A DNA stretch of 64,000 bases from an uncultured Clostridia bacterium (GCA_947089425.1 CAMUKG010000010.1:1-64000); one strand, 5' to 3'. Shown: positions 1 through 7,223, numbered from the stretch's first letter. Numbers and translations are program-made. The notes: generated by a model not told the origin, from the letters alone.

Positions 1-73
1 TCTTTTCTTCAATATTGATTTCTCTTTCTTCTTCTATGCAGTTGTCAATGTGCGATTTGCGCTCGTGCGACAC
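1..73 (-). other. Possible 5' end of a gene running off the left edge
   Basis: Read leftward, an open frame runs from a GTG at 73 to the window edge and encodes an acidic, protein-like stretch (…HIDNCIEEEREINIEE…). There is a promoter upstream, but no Shine-Dalgarno sequence precedes the GTG and two small hairpins occupy the presumed leader. It could be the start of a coding gene or part of a structured leader. Too little is visible to choose. Confidence 0.3.
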
Positions 74-112
74 AACGGTCGCAGGCTGTCTCTCAAAGCG
101 ACAGCTTAAATA

Positions 113-141
113 GAATACCACACTCCAAAGATAAAGTCAAC
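113..141 (-). promoter_or_regulatory. SigA-type promoter reading leftward
   Basis: TTGACT (136-141) and TATTCT (113-118) are separated by 17 bp on the minus strand. Immediately downstream lie two hairpins: GCTGTC/GACAGC and TGCGAC/GTCGCA, the second with a six-base loop. This suggests a structured 5' leader of a transcript leaving the window. Confidence 0.5.
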
Positions 142-212
142 TGTTTTTTAATAAATAATTTGCTAAATTTTAAAAGATTTTCTCTATTTCCAAAAATAGC
201 GCGTATATTCGC

Positions 213-241
213 CGTTTTGCGACTTTCAAAATCGCAAAACG
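213..241. repeat. Inverted repeat upstream of the metallo-hydrolase promoter
   Basis: A perfect 10-bp inverted repeat, CGTTTTGCGA / TCGCAAAACG, has a 9-base loop and ends 9 bp before the -35 box at 250. No T-run follows, so it is not a normal terminator. It could be a regulator-binding site, but no regulator can be assigned. Confidence 0.4.
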
Positions 242-249
242 CGGCACAG

Positions 250-279
250 TTGACAAAAACGCTTTATGTGCGGTATAAT
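250..279 (+). promoter_or_regulatory. Strong SigA promoter of the metallo-hydrolase gene
   Basis: TTGACA (250-255) and TATAAT (274-279) are consensus hexamers separated by 18 bp, 30 bp before the ATG at 310. Confidence 0.85.
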
Positions 280-309
280 TATATAGAACAGCATAGAAAG
301 GAGCGCGCT

Positions 310-1149
310 ATGAAATTGACGTTTTTGGGAACGGCAGCGGCGGAAGGATTGCCCGCAGTGTGGTGCAACTGCTCAGTTTGCCGAAAAGCCAAAGAAATGG
401 GCGGAATAGAGTTCCGCACTCGCAGTCAAATACTAATCGACTCGAAACTACTCGTTGACTTCCCTATGGACACCTACATGCACATGCTGACGCACAAGTT
501 CGACCTGTCGGCAATCGACTCTGTTTTGATTACTCACGCGCACATGGACCACTGCTACCCGCAAGAGTTCGTTTTGCACGGCGAGCCGTTCGCTCACGGC
601 ATGACCGAACCCAAAATAACAGTTTACGGAAATGCAACAGTGGCCGAGTCGTTCGAAAGCGCAACCCGCGCCGAATTAAAGCCCGAAATCGCGCCCTCCG
701 TTCCCATGAAAAAGGTTGAGCCGTTCGATTGCTTTACAACCGAATCGGGCTATAAAATAACCGCTCTTCCCGCCGTGCACACAGCGGGCGAACAATGTCT
801 GTTTTATGCTGTTGAGCATTGCGGCAAAACGGCGCTTTTATTTAACGACAGCGGAATATTGCCGAACGAGACCTACGACAAAATGGCTAAGCTCGGTTTA
901 AAATTCGACCTTGTGAGCTTTGACTGCACCTACGGACACGCAAAGCACGGCAAGGGCAGACACATGGGCGCGCTCGACGCCGACGGCGAACGAGACAAAA
1001 TGAAAGAATGCAACCTTGTGCACAACGGCACGAAATACGTGCTCACCCATTTTTCGCACAACTGCAACCTAACCCACAGCGAACTGTGCAAAAAAGAAAA
1101 AGATTACGGGTTCACCGTAGCCTACGACGGAATGACTGTGGAAATATAA
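310..1149 (+). CDS. MBL-fold metallo-hydrolase
   Basis: A 279-residue cytoplasmic protein of the metallo-beta-lactamase fold. It has the HAHMDH metal motif near residue 75, later histidines (AVHTAGE) and aspartate (FNDSG), and a terminal LTHFSHNC histidine motif, so it should bind two metal ions. The N-terminus FLGTAAAEGLP and the general pattern resemble the PhnP/RNase Z-like branch that acts on phosphodiesters or cyclic phosphates; the substrate is not known. The ATG at 310 is chosen because GAAAGGAGCG precedes it and a consensus promoter lies just upstream; a longer open frame back to 160 would span that promoter. It is monocistronic, ending at a bidirectional terminator shared with the convergent mscS gene. 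The fold is secure, the exact role is not. Confidence 0.85.
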   Translation: MKLTFLGTAAAEGLPAVWCNCSVCRKAKEMGGIEFRTRSQILIDSKLLVDFPMDTYMHMLTHKFDLSAIDSVLITHAHMDHCYPQEFVLHGEPFAHGMTEPKITVYGNATVAESFESATRAELKPEIAPSVPMKKVEPFDCFTTESGYKITALPAVHTAGEQCLFYAVEHCGKTALLFNDSGILPNETYDKMAKLGLKFDLVSFDCTYGHAKHGKGRHMGALDADGERDKMKECNLVHNGTKYVLTHFSHNCNLTHSELCKKEKDYGFTVAYDGMTVEI

Positions 1150-1172
1150 AATTTAATGCTTATTTCACGCGA

Positions 1173-1207
1173 AAAAGCCCGAACGAAAGTTGTTCGTTCG
1201 GGCTTTT
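1173..1207. terminator. Bidirectional terminator between metallo-hydrolase and mscS
   Basis: A perfect 15-bp hairpin has arms AAAAGCCCGAACGAA and TTCGTTCGGGCTTTT and a 5-base loop. The A/T-rich ends give a U-run in both directions, serving two convergent genes. Confidence 0.9.
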
Positions 1208-1227
1208 AATATTTATTTTTCTTTCTT

Positions 1228-2103
1228 TTATTTTTTCGCTTCTTTTTGAGAAATCACGTTTACGTCGAGTTTGTTGTAAGGAATTTCTATGCCCTCGTCC
1301 GCAAAACGCTTCACCATTCTCTCGTTGAGGTCGTAGAACACCGACCAATAATCTGCGCTCTTAACCCAGCAACGGCACACGAAGTTCAACGAACTCGCCG
1401 CCTGTTCGCCGAGACGCACGGTGTAGCCGTCGTCGTGCAACACAAGCTCGTGCTTATCGAGTTCCGACACGATTGTGAGCTTAACCTTGTCTACGTCCGA
1501 CCCGTAAGCCACGCCGAACGTGAGGTCTACGCGGCGTTTTTCTTCGGTGGAATAGTTTATGATATTGCCGCCCGCAACCGACGAGTTGGGCACCGATATA
1601 ACTTTGTTGTCGGGAGTCTTGATTTTTGTGGAAAACAGCGTTATTTTTTCAACCGTGCCGCTCACTCCCGCGATTTCAACAAAGTCGCCCTCTTTGAACG
1701 GGTGATTAGTCACCAAAATCATGCCGCTCGCAAAGTTGGATATAACCGACTGAATGGCAAGCGAAATCGCCAAAGTTCCTACGGTGAACAGAGCCACAAA
1801 ACTCGACGTATTTATGCCGAGAACGTGCAATACGGTGATAAGGTAAATGAATATTAAAGCTATCTTTATAATTGTTACTATAAAGTTGCCGGCAATGCCT
1901 TTAAGCTTGCTCTTGCCTATTATCTTTCTTATAACCGTTAAAATAATTTTAACGATTATAAACCCCACAATAACTACGGCGAGCAAAGCTATAATTTTAA
2001 GCCACCCGCGTTCGTCGATAAACCAACTCGTGAGCGACGTCCAAATTCTTTTGAAAAAGTTCGTTACGCGCGAACCTGCCATAAGCGATGCCAAAACGCT
2101 CAT
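1228..2103 (-). CDS. mscS: MscS-family mechanosensitive channel
   Basis: A 291-residue inner-membrane protein of the small-conductance mechanosensitive channel family, which opens under membrane tension to release solutes in hypo-osmotic shock. The sequence shows a first hydrophobic segment (IIALLAVVIVGFIIVKIIL), a second (TIIKIALIFIYLITVLHVLG) and the pore helix region with small residues (VGTLAISLAIQSVISNFASG). These are followed by the beta domain signature HPFKEGDFVEIAGVSGTVEKI and a C-terminal alpha/beta domain. The length is typical for MscS (about 286). The start at 2103 has AGGAGGAA placed correctly and a consensus promoter upstream. The final residues are lysine-rich. The family call is firm; the particular ion preference cannot be seen. 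Confidence 0.93.
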   Translation of the reverse strand: MSVLASLMAGSRVTNFFKRIWTSLTSWFIDERGWLKIIALLAVVIVGFIIVKIILTVIRKIIGKSKLKGIAGNFIVTIIKIALIFIYLITVLHVLGINTSSFVALFTVGTLAISLAIQSVISNFASGMILVTNHPFKEGDFVEIAGVSGTVEKITLFSTKIKTPDNKVISVPNSSVAGGNIINYSTEEKRRVDLTFGVAYGSDVDKVKLTIVSELDKHELVLHDDGYTVRLGEQAASSLNFVCRCWVKSADYWSVFYDLNERMVKRFADEGIEIPYNKLDVNVISQKEAKK

Positions 2104-2139
2104 TAGTTCCTCCTATCTAAAATACTTTTTAACGAATTT

Positions 2140-2168
2140 ATTATATCATTTACAAAACGCCGTGTCAA
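2140..2168 (-). promoter_or_regulatory. Promoter of mscS
   Basis: On the minus strand TTGACA (2163-2168) and TATAAT (2140-2145) are separated by 17 bp. The RBS AGGAGGAA follows at 2107-2114. Confidence 0.85.
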
Positions 2169-2219
2169 AGTATTTTACAAATTTTCAATTTAAAATCGTC
2201 GATTTTTTTAACGCGCATG

Positions 2220-2256
2220 AAAAACGACGAACGATATTTCGCGTTCGCCGTTTTTT
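2220..2256 (-). terminator. Terminator of the P-type ATPase gene
   Basis: A hairpin of 13 bp with one mismatch has arms 2221-2233 and 2242-2254 and is flanked by A and T runs. It lies 12 bp past the ATPase stop codon. Confidence 0.75.
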
Positions 2257-2267
2257 CACTTATTATT

Positions 2268-4937
2268 TTACGCTCTTTTTCTCGCCTTTGCCGCGCGAGT
2301 TATGAGCTTATAAAGTTCGTTAAACACCACTATCGAAACGGTGAAGCCCAGCACTTTTAGCCACGTTATGAAATCGAGCGCCGCCACGTCGAACACTACG
2401 GAGCCGAATTGAGTTATAAGCACTTGAAGCCCGAAAGTAATAGCCATTACAATCCACATTATTTTGTTGCGGCGAAGCCCCTCGAACACACTGCGAGTGC
2501 CGAGCTCGCGCGCATTCACGGCGTTGAAAAGTTGGAAGAGCACAAACGCAGTGAAGATCACCGATTTTTCCATTCCGCCCGGCACTTTAAGGAAGTTAAA
2601 TTCGCCTTGAAGCAAAAGCATTGCCGTAACAAACAGTCCGTTGGTTAAAATTCTCGCGAGCATGGTTTTGGTAACTATTCCGCTGTTTCGCCTTATAGGC
2701 TTGCGGTTCATAAGCTCGGGGCCTCCCGCTTCGAGCCCCAAACTGAGCGCGGGAGGTCCGTCCATGATAAGATTCACCCACAACAGTTCGAGAGCGTTAA
2801 AAGGCGGTTCGCCGCCCGGAATGAGCGAGTATATTATGGTTAGGAGCACCGCCGAAATATTTACGGTGAGCTGAAAGAGAATAAACCGTTGAAAATTCTC
2901 GTAAATTCCTCGCCCCCATTGCACGCTTTTCACTATGGTTGAAAAGCTGTCGTCCAAAAGAACTATGTCGCTCGCCTCTTTGCTCACTTCGGTGCCCGTT
3001 ATGCCCATAGCTATGCCTATGTCGGCGTTCTTTATGGCGGGCGCGTCGTTTATGCCGTCGCCCGTAACAGCTACCACCTCTCCCACAGCCATAAGCGCGT
3101 TTACTATGCGCAATTTGGTTTGAGGAGTGGAACGCGCCACAACTCTGATTTCGGGCAAGCGGCGATAAAGTTCGGCGTCGGGCATTTCTTCTATTTGAGC
3201 AGCCGTATACACTTGCTCGTCCGACTCCGCGATTTTGAGTTCGCGCGCAATGGCGCGAGCAGTCACAACGTTGTCGCCCGTAAGCATTTTAATTCCCACG
3301 CCCGCCGCACGGCATTTATCCACAGCTTCATACACTTCTTTGCGCACGGGGTCGCTAATCACCGCAAAACCGTCGAACACCAAATTGCGCTCTATCGCGG
3401 CGCGGTCGGTCTCATAGTTTGGCGCGCCGCTCACGGTGCCGTGAGCAAACGCAATAACGCGCTTTGCTTGCGCCTGTTTTTCGGCGAGTTCGCGCTCTAT
3501 TCTGCGCTTGTCGTTCGCCGACATTTCACACATATCGAGAACTTTTTCGGGAGCGCCTTTAACGAAAGCCACGAGCGAGCCGCCTTTTTTTACGACAGTA
3601 GTCATTTTCTTTTCTTCGCTTGAAAACGCGTAACGGTGCGCGATTTGCGCCGCCATGCGCGCCGCTTCGTATTGCTCGCAACCCGCCGCTTGATATGCTT
3701 TTAACAGAGCGCATTCGGTGGGGTTGCCCACAAAAATCTCTTTGCCGTTTTCGTCTTCGCCCAAGTTAGCCGTGCTGTTAACGGCAAAATTTTCGAGCAT
3801 GAATTTGTTTTTAAGCGATTGCGGAGCAATAAGTTTGCCATCCGAGTACACTTCGCCCACAGTCATTTTGTTTTCGGTGAGAGTGCCCGTTTTATCCGAG
3901 CATATCACGCTTATGCAACCCACCGTTTCGCACGCGACCATCTTTTTAACGAGTGCGTTTTGCTTAGCCATTTTAATAACGTTGAGCGCGAGCGACACCG
4001 CCACTATTGTGGGAAGTCCTTCGGGCACCGACGCAACAATCAAAACTATGCTCGTTATAAAAATTTCCTGCACGTTGTCGAAGCTCGCCGACTTTGTGAC
4101 AAGCATCGTTATGAGACGCACCAAAAATACCGTTACCGCCGCAAGCGCGCCCGTTAAAGTTATTATTTTGCCGAGCTTATCGAGTTTGTGTTGGAGCGGC
4201 GTGAGTTGCGTTTTAACTCCGCTGAGCGATTTCGCTATTTGCCCTATTTCGGTGTTGTCGCCCACCGCAACCACAACGGCGGTAGCGTTGCCCGCCGTTA
4301 CGTAGCAACCGCCGTAAACCATGTTTTTGCGTTCGGCGAGCGGCACCGCGCGGTCTTTATACACCTCGCCCGCTTTCTTTCGCACGGGGTGACTTTCGCC
4401 CGTGAGCGGCGATTCGTCTACCGCAAAATTTTCGCAATCGAGAAGTCGGCAGTCAACGGGAATTTTGTCGCCCGTTTCGAACAGCACTATGTCGCCCGCC
4501 ACAAGTTCGCTTTGCTTTATTTTTTCGGTCTTGCCCGAACGCCGCACTTTCACGAGCACGTCTTCACCCATGCGCTTCAATGCGTCGAACGCTTTTAGGC
4601 TCTTGCCCTCCATAATTATAGTTATAGTTACGCTTATAACTATCGCCGCGACTATTCCCACGCACTCTATGTAGTCGAACCTGTCGCCGCGCGCAACTTT
4701 GATTATATTCACCGTGACGGTAATCGCGAGCGCAACAAGCAAAATGAGCATCATAGGTTCGGTTAGCCCGTCTATGATTCTCTTGAAAAGCGATTTGGGC
4801 TTTGCCGCGCTCAGCTTATTTTCTCCCCACTTTTTGGCGTGAGCCGCTATTTGCTCGCCGTTCAGTCCCGTGTCGGGGTTTGTGTCCCATTCGACTACTG
4901 CTTCTTGCGCCGTCAGTTTTTCCGCGTTTACTGCCAT
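2268..4937 (-). CDS. P-type cation ATPase (P2A, Ca2+/Mn2+ type)
   Basis: An 889-residue membrane pump of the P2 Ca2+-ATPase family that exports cations using ATP. Visible are an N-terminal cation-ATPase domain (MAVNAEKLTAQE…), TGES in the actuator domain, TM4 VPEGLPTIVAVSLA, the phosphorylation site DKTGTLTENK, KGAPE in the nucleotide domain, the hinge GDGINDAPA, and TM6 NLIMDGPPALSLGLE with the ion-binding Asn and Asp. The start at 4937 (ATG with GAAGGAGA) is preferred over the upstream in-frame codon at 5060, which lies within the leader RNA. Sequence alone would suggest calcium. The leader, however, looks like a manganese-sensing riboswitch with a terminator, and homologues under that riboswitch are known Mn2+ exporters. 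I therefore infer manganese (possibly also calcium) efflux. Confidence 0.9.
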   Translation of the reverse strand: MAVNAEKLTAQEAVVEWDTNPDTGLNGEQIAAHAKKWGENKLSAAKPKSLFKRIIDGLTEPMMLILLVALAITVTVNIIKVARGDRFDYIECVGIVAAIVISVTITIIMEGKSLKAFDALKRMGEDVLVKVRRSGKTEKIKQSELVAGDIVLFETGDKIPVDCRLLDCENFAVDESPLTGESHPVRKKAGEVYKDRAVPLAERKNMVYGGCYVTAGNATAVVVAVGDNTEIGQIAKSLSGVKTQLTPLQHKLDKLGKIITLTGALAAVTVFLVRLITMLVTKSASFDNVQEIFITSIVLIVASVPEGLPTIVAVSLALNVIKMAKQNALVKKMVACETVGCISVICSDKTGTLTENKMTVGEVYSDGKLIAPQSLKNKFMLENFAVNSTANLGEDENGKEIFVGNPTECALLKAYQAAGCEQYEAARMAAQIAHRYAFSSEEKKMTTVVKKGGSLVAFVKGAPEKVLDMCEMSANDKRRIERELAEKQAQAKRVIAFAHGTVSGAPNYETDRAAIERNLVFDGFAVISDPVRKEVYEAVDKCRAAGVGIKMLTGDNVVTARAIARELKIAESDEQVYTAAQIEEMPDAELYRRLPEIRVVARSTPQTKLRIVNALMAVGEVVAVTGDGINDAPAIKNADIGIAMGITGTEVSKEASDIVLLDDSFSTIVKSVQWGRGIYENFQRFILFQLTVNISAVLLTIIYSLIPGGEPPFNALELLWVNLIMDGPPALSLGLEAGGPELMNRKPIRRNSGIVTKTMLARILTNGLFVTAMLLLQGEFNFLKVPGGMEKSVIFTAFVLFQLFNAVNARELGTRSVFEGLRRNKIMWIVMAITFGLQVLITQFGSVVFDVAALDFITWLKVLGFTVSIVVFNELYKLITRAAKARKRA

Positions 4938-5006
4938 GAAACGTATCTCCTTCTCAACAAATTTATGCCGCCGAATTGCGGCAAATACCCGTTTGCCAAA
5001 TTGGTT

Positions 5007-5045
5007 TAAAAAAAGACTTCTGCCATTAAAAAATGACAAAAGTCT
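5007..5045 (-). terminator. Riboswitch expression-platform terminator
   Basis: In the RNA, AGACUUUUGUCA pairs with UGGCAGAAGUCU (two G-U pairs) and is followed by seven U residues at 5007-5013. The 5' arm overlaps the conserved GAGAC end of the aptamer, as expected for a switch in which ligand-bound aptamer prevents terminator formation. Confidence 0.8.
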
Positions 5046-5138
5046 CATTACCTCGCGCATGTTCTGAGGCGACGGGCGCCAGCCGCTTTAAGCGCGGCAC
5101 GTTGTTGACATCCCGTCCTTAGAATTACTCCCTTTTGA
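5040..5138 (-). promoter_or_regulatory. yybP-ykoY family (manganese) riboswitch aptamer
   Basis: The leader RNA begins AAAGGGAGUA, continues with GAUGUCAACAACGUG, a CCGCGCUUAAAGCGG hairpin and ends GGUAAUGAGACUUUUG. These match the landmarks of the yybP-ykoY family (GGGGAGUA … GUCAACAUAC … GCGAGACCUUUG), which binds Mn2+ and commonly precedes Mn exporters and P-type ATPases. A promoter lies just upstream and an intrinsic terminator overlaps the 3' end. This is recognition by eye; a covariance-model search (Rfam RF00080) would settle it. Confidence 0.8.
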
Positions 5139-5145
5139 TGATACT

Positions 5146-5174
5146 ATTGTAACACTTAAACACAATTATGTCAA
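5146..5174 (-). promoter_or_regulatory. Promoter of the riboswitch-ATPase transcript
   Basis: TTGACA (5169-5174) and TACAAT (5146-5151) are separated by 17 bp on the minus strand. The -35 box overlaps the last codons of the upstream 246-residue gene, so the ATPase has its own transcript starting close to the aptamer. Confidence 0.85.
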
Positions 5175-5906
5175 ACGATTTATAGGGTCATGTAATTCAT
5201 AATAGCGCAATACTCTTTTTGCAAATAACTCTCTATTGCTAATTTGAATAAACCTAAAAGCAGCCATTACCGACAGCTTATATTCTAAGCTGTCGGTATC
5301 ATTATTATTCAAAACTAAAGTAGCCCATTTTACTCTTGTTATTCTTTTTATATAGTCGGGAAGATTATTGATACGCGCTAACCAAAAGCTCACCTTTCTT
5401 CCGTTTTTTAATTTCAATAATTTAATTGCCGCAACAAATTTTTCAACTCTTAAAGCGTTGCTTGGCGTTAACGCCTCCGTTTCTATATTCTCATATTTCT
5501 CAACGTTGAGCACGCCTTGAAACACTTCATGAATTTTTTCAAAAAATAATTCTTCGTCTTCAATTTTTCTCGAAATATTTCTCTTATCAAAAACACTATA
5601 TTCTAATATCGGATTTTCCCAAAAAATACGTTTGATTTGGTTACAAAAAAACTCGCTTCTAAAATCGTCTATCTTTCGATTAGAAACACATTCACTTTCC
5701 CCGATAGCAAAACCCGAGAGCCGCATTCGCAATTCATACACCCTACACGGCAATTTTAAATAGTGCATATAATCTTCAAGCGGAATTCTTTCGCCGGGTT
5801 TAATATTCCCTAACACAACGTCTTCAATAATGCAATTATTGATTTGAATTACGCCATTCGTTAATATACTTTCTTGTTTTTGTTCTTTCAAAATAGTACT
5901 TCCCAT
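5166..5906 (-). CDS. Unknown protein of an AT-rich island
   Basis: A 246-residue protein that I do not recognise. It has no signal peptide or membrane segment. It is rich in Ile, Asn, Glu and Lys, with several charged helical stretches (for example EDEELFFEKIHEVFQ) and a basic C-terminus ending RVLRYYELHDPINRLT. Codon use is far more A/T-rich than in neighbouring genes, which points to recent acquisition. The ATG at 5906 is preceded by a weak AGGA. It diverges from the tandem Cro/CI-like regulators, and the 88-bp space between them holds repeated operator-like sequences, so it may be controlled by them. No function is proposed. Confidence 0.6.
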   Translation of the reverse strand: MGSTILKEQKQESILTNGVIQINNCIIEDVVLGNIKPGERIPLEDYMHYLKLPCRVYELRMRLSGFAIGESECVSNRKIDDFRSEFFCNQIKRIFWENPILEYSVFDKRNISRKIEDEELFFEKIHEVFQGVLNVEKYENIETEALTPSNALRVEKFVAAIKLLKLKNGRKVSFWLARINNLPDYIKRITRVKWATLVLNNNDTDSLEYKLSVMAAFRFIQISNRELFAKRVLRYYELHDPINRLT

Positions 5907-5927
5907 ATCATTATCCTATTGCACCTG

Positions 5928-5969
5928 TATCCAACAGTTAGAAAGCCGTTCTTGTGTATCCACCAGATA
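5928..5969. promoter_or_regulatory. Paired operator-like motifs before regulator 1
   Basis: TATCCAACAGTTA (5928-5940) and TATCCACCAGATA (5957-5969) are two copies of one motif, 29 bp apart; a third weak copy starts at 5912. The second copy directly abuts a TATAAA -10-like box (5968-5973). They sit between the divergent unknown gene and the first regulator and are probably binding sites for these regulators. Confidence 0.55.
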
Positions 5970-5994
5970 TAAAATTAAATAAAGGAGTGTACAT

Positions 5995-6210
5995 ATGATT
6001 ACATTACAAAAAATACAAGCCAAACTATCAGATGCTATCAAGAATAGCGGCTATACTCAAGTGGAACTAAGCAAACGTATAGGAGTAAAACATCCTCAAA
6101 TATCTTGCTATATTCATGGTAAAAAAATGCCGGCGCTTGATACTTTCGCAAGACTTATAGCTGTATTAGATGTTGACCCAGCCGACATACTTTGCTTAGA
6201 TGAATATTAA
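5995..6210 (+). CDS. Small Cro/CI-type HTH regulator, array copy 1
   Basis: A 71-residue protein that is essentially a single XRE-family helix-turn-helix domain. The HTH spans about residues 19-45 (YTQVELSKRIGVKHPQISCY), followed by a fixed tail (DPADILCLDEY). It should bind DNA as a small repressor. The start has the RBS AAAGGAGTG at 5981-5989. It is AT-rich and shares most residues with copies 2 and 5. It lies first in the array and is divergent from the unknown gene at 5166-5906. Without a partner toxin or phage genes, its target is most likely the repeated motif upstream of itself and of copy 2; that is inference. Confidence 0.85.
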   Translation: MITLQKIQAKLSDAIKNSGYTQVELSKRIGVKHPQISCYIHGKKMPALDTFARLIAVLDVDPADILCLDEY

Positions 6211-6228
6211 ATTATATATAGTATATCT

Positions 6229-6271
6229 TATCCAATAGGTGCATGTCAAGCCTTTTTGTATCTAATAGATA
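6229..6271. promoter_or_regulatory. Paired operator-like motifs before regulator 2
   Basis: TATCCAATAGGT (6229-6240) and the perfect 13-bp palindrome TATCTAATAGATA (6259-6271) repeat the arrangement found before regulator 1, again 30 bp apart and again directly next to a TATAAA box (6272-6277). Confidence 0.6.
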
Positions 6272-6289
6272 TATAAATATTTTAATTTT

Positions 6290-6529
6290 ATGATTACACT
6301 TGAGAAAATTCAAATTAAACTTGCCGAAGCAATTAGAAACAGCGGAATGACTCAAAAAGAAATTGCCGAACGCATAGGAGTACGCCGCCAACAAATATCG
6401 TATTATATTCATGGCAAGAAAATGCCAGCAATCGATACTTTCGCAAAATTGATTGCAGTTTTAGATGAAGACCCCGCCGATATTTTATGTCTTGATGAAT
6501 ATGACAAAGATAACACACCAACAAAATAA
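6290..6529 (+). CDS. Small Cro/CI-type HTH regulator, array copy 2
   Basis: A 79-residue XRE-family protein, nearly all HTH domain (MTQKEIAERIGVRRQQISYY). By hand count 66 of its first 75 residues are identical to copy 5 at 6991, so the two arose by duplication. No Shine-Dalgarno sequence precedes the ATG; the sequence before it is almost only A and T, and a TATAAA box ends 12 nt upstream, so the leader may be very short. The substituted residues cluster in the recognition helix (RRQQISY versus RHPQISC), so the copies may differ in DNA target. Confidence 0.85.
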   Translation: MITLEKIQIKLAEAIRNSGMTQKEIAERIGVRRQQISYYIHGKKMPAIDTFAKLIAVLDEDPADILCLDEYDKDNTPTK

Positions 6530-6746
6530 CCAATGCAAGAACATTGCGCAAAAAGTAGGCGAAAATCTTGCCGCCGCGAGAAAAGCGGCGGGACTTACTC
6601 AGGCGCAACTTGCGAAAGAACTGCATAAATATCAATCGGATTACAGCGATTACGAAACGGGAAAAGTTCAACTCGACTATGAAAAAATCGAGTTTCTTTG
6701 CAAGCGTTTGGATATTACGCCGAACGAACTTTTCGGAATAGAATAA
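6501..6746 (+). CDS. Cro/CI-type HTH regulator, array copy 3 (divergent)
   Basis: About 81 residues, HTH region LTQAQLAKELHKYQSDYSDYETGK followed by ITPNELFGIE, a classic XRE layout but not a close relative of copies 1, 2 and 5. The start is uncertain: ATG codons at 6495 and 6501 both lie inside the end of copy 2 in another frame, and neither has a clear RBS, so expression may rely on translational coupling. Its stop is 2 bp before the ATG of the next gene. Confidence 0.75.
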   Translation: MTKITHQQNNQCKNIAQKVGENLAAARKAAGLTQAQLAKELHKYQSDYSDYETGKVQLDYEKIEFLCKRLDITPNELFGIE

Positions 6747-6748
6747 CA

Positions 6749-6994
6749 ATGAAAACGCGCGAAAAGAGCTACGGCGACAAAAACACAGTAGGCAAAACGA
6801 TAGAACGTTTGCGCAAAGAACGAAACATTTCGCAAAAAGATTTTATTGCGCGGCTTCAAGTAGCGGGACTCGACATAAACCCTACAAGTTACTCTAAGCT
6901 CGAAAGGCAATTGCGGATAGCAACCGACAAAGAAATTTATATAATTGCAAAAGTTTTAAACGTGCAAATGGAAAAATTATTCGAAGACTTATGA
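6749..6994 (+). CDS. Cro/CI-type HTH regulator, array copy 4 (divergent)
   Basis: 81 residues with a basic N-terminus (MKTREKSYGDKNT), then an HTH domain (ERLRKERNISQKDFIARLQ…NPTSYSKLER) and a short helical tail ending MEKLFEDL. It is an XRE-family protein with only general similarity to the other four. Its stop TGA overlaps the ATG of copy 5 (ATGA at 6991-6994), showing tight translational coupling. Confidence 0.8.
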   Translation: MKTREKSYGDKNTVGKTIERLRKERNISQKDFIARLQVAGLDINPTSYSKLERQLRIATDKEIYIIAKVLNVQMEKLFEDL

Positions 6995-7221
6995 TTACGT
7001 TAGAAAAAATACAAAAGAAACTTGCCGAAGCAATTAAAAACAGCGGAATGACCCAAAAAGAACTCGGCGAACGCATAGGCGTGCGTCACCCGCAAATTTC
7101 GTGCTACATTCACGGCAAGAAAATGCCCGCAATCGACACCTTTGCAAGGTTGATAGCAGTTTTAGGCGAAGACCCCGCCGACATTTTGTGTCTCGACGAA
7201 TACGACAAAGATAATTTGTAA
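6991..7221 (+). CDS. Small Cro/CI-type HTH regulator, array copy 5
   Basis: A 76-residue XRE protein with the same frame MITLEKIQ…HGKKMPAIDTFA…DPADILCLDEY as copies 1 and 2. Its codons are noticeably more G/C-rich and host-like than those of copies 1 and 2, although the proteins are nearly the same. This suggests an older resident copy or codon adaptation. It is the last gene of the array, ahead of a dispersed repeat and a terminator. Confidence 0.85.
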   Translation: MITLEKIQKKLAEAIKNSGMTQKELGERIGVRHPQISCYIHGKKMPAIDTFARLIAVLGEDPADILCLDEYDKDNL

Positions 7222-7223
7222 TT

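Noticed and set aside
5040-5138. NiCo (czcD) riboswitch
   Set aside because: The leader has GGGAGUA, GUCAACA and GAGAC landmarks of yybP-ykoY instead of the twin four-way-junction signature; a covariance search is still needed.
5995-7221. Regulator array as prophage immunity region or toxin-antitoxin system
   Set aside because: No integrase, structural phage gene or small toxin accompanies it; the only neighbour is a 246-residue protein of unknown type.
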